Shown piece by piece: positions 61,301 through 64,000 of a stretch of DNA of 64,000 nucleotides. Source of the stretch: Rickettsiella endosymbiont of Rhagonycha lignosa. Its GTDB lineage: Bacteria; Pseudomonadota; Gammaproteobacteria; Diplorickettsiales; Diplorickettsiaceae. Within the stretch, counting starts at the first letter, position 1; each line of letters starts with the position of its first letter. Both the position numbers and the translations under genes were made by a program. The notes beneath the pieces were generated by a model that did no database searches, was not told the DNA's origin, and saw only the letters and a list, made by a program, of their open reading frames with translations. Where the stretch lies: positions 739,928-803,927 of the forward strand of contig NZ_OZ035011.1 of NCBI RefSeq assembly GCF_964031165.1. Direction: 5' to 3'.

Positions 61301-64000
61301 CATTATTTACATTTTTTACTCTATATGTCAGAGCATTCCGATCTGGAATCGACTTTTTTATATGGTCATCCTGAAAAAATTTTTTTTGATAATTTGAGTT
61401 ATCAACATATAAAATATTGCTCTTATTTTATCGATTTAGCCTATCTTAAATTTCCAAAGCCAAAATATCTTAGGTTTGTTGGAGACGCCATTGCCTATTA
61501 TATAAAGTTAGGTTTATCTTTTTTCTTGGTTGAAACCTTAGACTATTTAGAAAAAAAATTGCTTGCAGGAAGCTTATCTAAAGAAAATATTAAATATATT
61601 ATCGAGCATTTTAATAGTTTAAAAGACCCTAAATTTAAAATAAAGCGACTATCGAGTTTACCTTTGAAAAAGGAAATGCAACAAGAATCTATAAAACTTT
61701 TTTATGAATTTAAGATGAAAATTTTTGGAGATTTGTTCACCAGATATGAAAACTGCCCAGCACATAGTTTAAAGAGAAGTATTTGTACCTTTGAAACTGA
61801 GCAAGAAAAGATCGAAGATATCAAGAATCTAAAAATTAAATCTCATTTAAAAAAAGTAGCATCGCTAACTCGAACTATAGGTTCTGGTCTTATGGCTAAA
61901 GATACCTTAACCGCTTTATTTCAAGGGGATTTTAGCAAAGTGGCCATTAATTTTGGATTAATAGCCAGTAATGCACTCTTTGGCAAAATATCCAATGGCT
62001 TATTTTCCCAAGGTAAGCATTTGGCAGCAGAGACGAGTTTACTAGAAAAAGAGTTAAGTTTAGAAAGCAAAGACGCACTCCGAGCTTTATTTAACAAGAA
62101 AGTATTATCCGTAGGTCAAAGACAATTTTTAGCTAAAGCCATGCAAGGTGCTTCACCGTTTATTGCTAGAACGACAACCATTTTTATGGTTTATAATCTT
62201 AAACAAGAAATACAAGCTTATGAAATGGGCGATAAAGCAGTTATTCCTGATATTATTTCCAATGGCATTATTGTGGGTGTTGAGGGTTTAGAAGGAATTA
62301 TTGAAGGGGCTGAATTGCTTGAAGTTATTGCAGGTGTAGCAGAATTTACAGGTCCAGTAGGCGAGGGAATTGCTTTGCTCGCTTGGTTAGGATCCGAAAT
62401 ATATACCTCAGAGCAACAAGTTGAGGCCATCAATAAATATGTTCCTCTCTCTCTAAAAGAACAAGTTGTTCAGTTTTTTCGGGCTTTTTTTCAGAGGTCG
62501 CCATCAGAATATTTACAACTTGAAGCTAAGAACCAACAATTAGTTAATCATGTCATTTCTTTCTTAAAGTTACACCCAGACATTATCTGGTATATTGTTC
62601 CTGCTTTTTATACAGAAAATATTTTATATAATAATAGTCTGATTTTCTTGGATAAAAAAAGACAACTGGAGCTTGATGAGAGCACCCCCAATCAGCCGAA
62701 TGAAGGGCATTTATTTTGTTTATCCGGTACTATTAAATTGAAGCCTTCCGATGTTAACTTAGCTAATTCTAACTGCAAATGCAGTTACCTCTGTCACCAT
62801 GCTATAGGTATAGAATATTCGGTAAATAGAACCGGTAACGCGACGCTAGTAGCTTTAGGACCAGGGAATCAGGAAGTTATTGCTTTTATCGATTCTCCCA
62901 CATTATTTATCATAGAGAATGGCAGAAAATTGTATAGAGGTGGTAATAAAGTTAATGTGTTTAATTTGCAAGGAAACTCTACATCAGGTCATCTGCAAGG
63001 AGGTCAGGGATGGAATATACTTATACTGAATAAATTTAATCCTATAAAAAGTGATTATTTATTGATTGATATTAACGGTTTTTTATGTGGAAAAAATAGT
63101 AGTCTACTAAATTATATTCCAATATCCTGTTCTTCTGACGACAGTAGAATTCTGCTAAATAAAATCAATCAAGTTCGAGGTCGAAATAATCAACAAGAAA
63201 TCTTTTACCTTAATAGGAACATGCACGAAATCGATGGTGGGGGAGGTAGAAATAATGAATTCCCAGACACCTTCTTCCTGAATGATCGTTCGTATAAAAC
63301 ACCAAAATTTATATTAAGAAATAATACTCTTATTTTATTTTTTTCAAATTCGAGTGTGAATTCTGTTGATTATTTAATACCATTAAAAGAAGTCGGTACA
63401 GCACAAGTCCGATTACATTCACAAGAAAAAATTCAACATCGATTCTTTTTCCAAACGGCTATACAGAATATTCAGACACTCAGTGTACAAAATAGTACCA
63501 TAAATATTTTGCTTAATGCATTAGATTTTACAGATACAAAAACATTTACTCTTACTATTTCTGACTCTTCGACGGATTTAATTCATAATCAAACAAAAAA
63601 TATATCTTATTTTTTTCAAGATACAGAAATGAAATTGTTAAATAACGAACAGGTCTATCTGCAAGAAAAGGTATCAAATAATAAAACCATTGATGAAAAC
63701 ATTAGTGTGTTAACCACATTGGCTAATCGTTTAGAAAAAACTTTTTCACTTCAATTATTCAACAATACTATGATTTCGATTGGGCAGACAAAGCATGAAA
63801 TTTTTTATATTAATGGTTTATTTGAAAGTCATTTAGTGGGTAATGGTGGAGAAAATGTCTATATTATATCGCCTTGCAACGATGTCGTATTTCCTCTTGC
63901 GCCAATCACACTCTATGATACGTTAAAAGAAGATTTTAACGAGTTAATCGAATTCAGAGATACTTTGGATTTACGTGAACTGATTAAAAAATACAAACAA
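58322..64000 (+). CDS. Giant protein: CE-protease-like head, NB-ARC ATPase, toxin-like C-terminus (partial)
   Basis: The frame is open from the ATG at 58322 to the window end (at least 1893 codons, no stop). The head (about 30-190) has the layout of a Ulp1-type CE-clan protease, with Asn118-Trp119 where His-Trp is expected, Asp137-Ser138, Gln169 and Ser175-Gly176 in QTEDYNSG where the nucleophile Cys-Gly is expected, so it is probably inactive. A helical region with a Gly-rich hydrophobic stretch follows (about 320-350). The NB-ARC domain has P-loop GLGGIGKTQLA at 658-668, Walker B LFIFDN at 736-741, TSRYYNW and GLPLAL at 817, with a winged-helix-like FTIHRLLQQVIR. The C-terminal module has TGPVGEG at 1343, LYRGGNKVNVF at about 1537 and GNGGENV at about 1840, collinear with the protein at 32168. 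No signal peptide. It probably acts as a large host-directed effector or toxin. Confidence 0.8.
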   Translation, partial: MYKKNKKKGVNSEFTLNFSENIKHLKTSNQLRVKRGNDGTLVEATAKGQYNYWLNQDDLNEIVRLGYNTYAGIVGSNAKFAVSASLSDLTINLEAFLLKTKESAEVRMTLIIQLESLNWVTLVISYKDRQCTAYYTDSKNHPMPPEYYQLLFDQFKIQPISLSPGFLQQTEDYNSGLWALENAVSLNQMLIENQSMYWLINQLQLSRSKEYFETRRQFLSEKLRADPGWHERHPMFIQEFNPQRESLPSSFRRISSSSSLHRDDAKRLKLAPKDEKEKIIILLETFVETFMRVFTKNLGKYHLLAKGELLTEEALKTELKTGLTGALLGIGISQSLVGSIPSLVASLRMISGKFYISKDKAQKITKIFSKLNPGSLSKLLSAAAVDIFYSYENQFMMITDKAGDKVAMEKLAEDAVGRVFNSIAKLTEIDSFISEELIVQGILQGPSEKFFDPSVKTARLRISGNIVQDKSGKDINTANLYEKVGLVIFDAYGQPNKYYANKDHFRNHRYGYRRVLNWEQEVKGELKQSLKNQFLIENYPQEESLFQFVSRGYNYVLETETNASEAQRILDKIEHRNSAQSFKKEYEYPSKMPILFDLRKPIINFSGRVELLKTLHDILLSERTIAIVPTLSSLDILSSPSSSSSSQAASGSSFSITGLGGIGKTQLALRYAELYARDYDYNVLWISAETKENLAYSFQKLANKLQLIITDSYGSKKDLEEIVDAVYEYFSDRKSLFIFDNVENYRAITNYLPKTMLGNKPTLLITSRYYNWENVASVLSLGVFTEQETEELIKKSLDLSDNTENEKIKELNKLLQGLPLALQQALAFIKLKQNTDANFSLEDYIKLYKEKCQLLLNFDFSNYSNDLYLQTVYTTWLITLEKIRSHAVGEDAIEALYIMAYLDPDNISITKFYYLNHINCNLKLYDLDAIMHLLTSYSMINRGQENKFTIHRLLQQVIRLYLEQDRPKFEDVIKKTQKLLIHFGFKDDEENIFHYLHFLLYMSEHSDLESTFLYGHPEKIFFDNLSYQHIKYCSYFIDLAYLKFPKPKYLRFVGDAIAYYIKLGLSFFLVETLDYLEKKLLAGSLSKENIKYIIEHFNSLKDPKFKIKRLSSLPLKKEMQQESIKLFYEFKMKIFGDLFTRYENCPAHSLKRSICTFETEQEKIEDIKNLKIKSHLKKVASLTRTIGSGLMAKDTLTALFQGDFSKVAINFGLIASNALFGKISNGLFSQGKHLAAETSLLEKELSLESKDALRALFNKKVLSVGQRQFLAKAMQGASPFIARTTTIFMVYNLKQEIQAYEMGDKAVIPDIISNGIIVGVEGLEGIIEGAELLEVIAGVAEFTGPVGEGIALLAWLGSEIYTSEQQVEAINKYVPLSLKEQVVQFFRAFFQRSPSEYLQLEAKNQQLVNHVISFLKLHPDIIWYIVPAFYTENILYNNSLIFLDKKRQLELDESTPNQPNEGHLFCLSGTIKLKPSDVNLANSNCKCSYLCHHAIGIEYSVNRTGNATLVALGPGNQEVIAFIDSPTLFIIENGRKLYRGGNKVNVFNLQGNSTSGHLQGGQGWNILILNKFNPIKSDYLLIDINGFLCGKNSSLLNYIPISCSSDDSRILLNKINQVRGRNNQQEIFYLNRNMHEIDGGGGRNNEFPDTFFLNDRSYKTPKFILRNNTLILFFSNSSVNSVDYLIPLKEVGTAQVRLHSQEKIQHRFFFQTAIQNIQTLSVQNSTINILLNALDFTDTKTFTLTISDSSTDLIHNQTKNISYFFQDTEMKLLNNEQVYLQEKVSNNKTIDENISVLTTLANRLEKTFSLQLFNNTMISIGQTKHEIFYINGLFESHLVGNGGENVYIISPCNDVVFPLAPITLYDTLKEDFNELIEFRDTLDLRELIKKYKQ

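Overview
The window reads as chromosomal DNA of a low-GC, host-associated gammaproteobacterium of the order Legionellales, most likely a Coxiellaceae-type arthropod endosymbiont such as Rickettsiella or Diplorickettsia. The housekeeping genes are plainly gammaproteobacterial (pheT-ihfA-tRNA-Pro, ssb/uvrA divergent, coaD-fdx, rpmF-plsX-fabH-fabD-fabG-acpP-fabF-mltG, tmk-holB-tatD, metNIQ-folE, mutM). Between them sit AT-rich genes with eukaryotic-like or effector-like domains (ankyrin, TPR, NB-ARC, kinase-like folds), and one has a tandem-repeat box of the PmrA type that controls Dot/Icm effectors in Legionella and Coxiella. The genus call is inference; no rRNA is present to fix it.

Layout. 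1-3.4 kb: end of pheT, ihfA, tRNA-Pro(GGG), a universal stress protein, a small DUF378 membrane protein and a broken EndoU-type toxin gene. 3.4-13.1 kb: rmuC, slt, a secreted metzincin protease, a BON protein, ssb and uvrA. 13.1-18.8 kb: seven tandem outer-membrane beta-barrel paralogues on the minus strand, most sharing a 16-bp palindrome at the predicted 5' end of the mRNA and several separated by near-identical terminators. 18.8-22.6 kb: ubiA, an IS4-like element with a perfect 9-bp target duplication, and a kinase-like candidate effector. 22.8-30.8 kb: coaD, ferredoxin and the complete fatty-acid synthesis cluster ending in mltG. 30.8-39.6 kb: an accessory insertion carrying a choline-kinase-like gene and a 2481-residue protein, splitting mltG from tmk-holB-tatD. 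42-50 kb: secreted adenosine deaminase-like protein, LpxO-like hydroxylase, ankyrin protein, ArnT-like glycosyltransferase, folE and the methionine ABC transporter. 50-58 kb: orphan receiver protein, a MITE-like element, a Tus-like replication terminator protein, a possible small peptide gene, a large membrane protein, an acetyltransferase/phosphotransferase pair, mutM and a truncated methyltransferase. 58.3 kb to the end: a second giant protein, still open at the window edge.

The most notable system is the pair of giant proteins. They share a collinear C-terminal module (Gly-rich hydrophobic segment with a TGPVGE motif, then RTX-like YRGG and GNGGE stretches at closely matching spacing) but carry different N-terminal heads. 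The first has ankyrin repeats, TPRs and a CheD-like Thr-Cys-His triad (a probable glutamine deamidase). The second has a degenerate Ulp1-type (CE clan) protease fold with His-to-Asn and Cys-to-Ser changes, followed by an NB-ARC STAND ATPase. This looks like a modular large-toxin family with exchangeable heads. All family assignments come from reading the sequence by eye; none was checked against a database.
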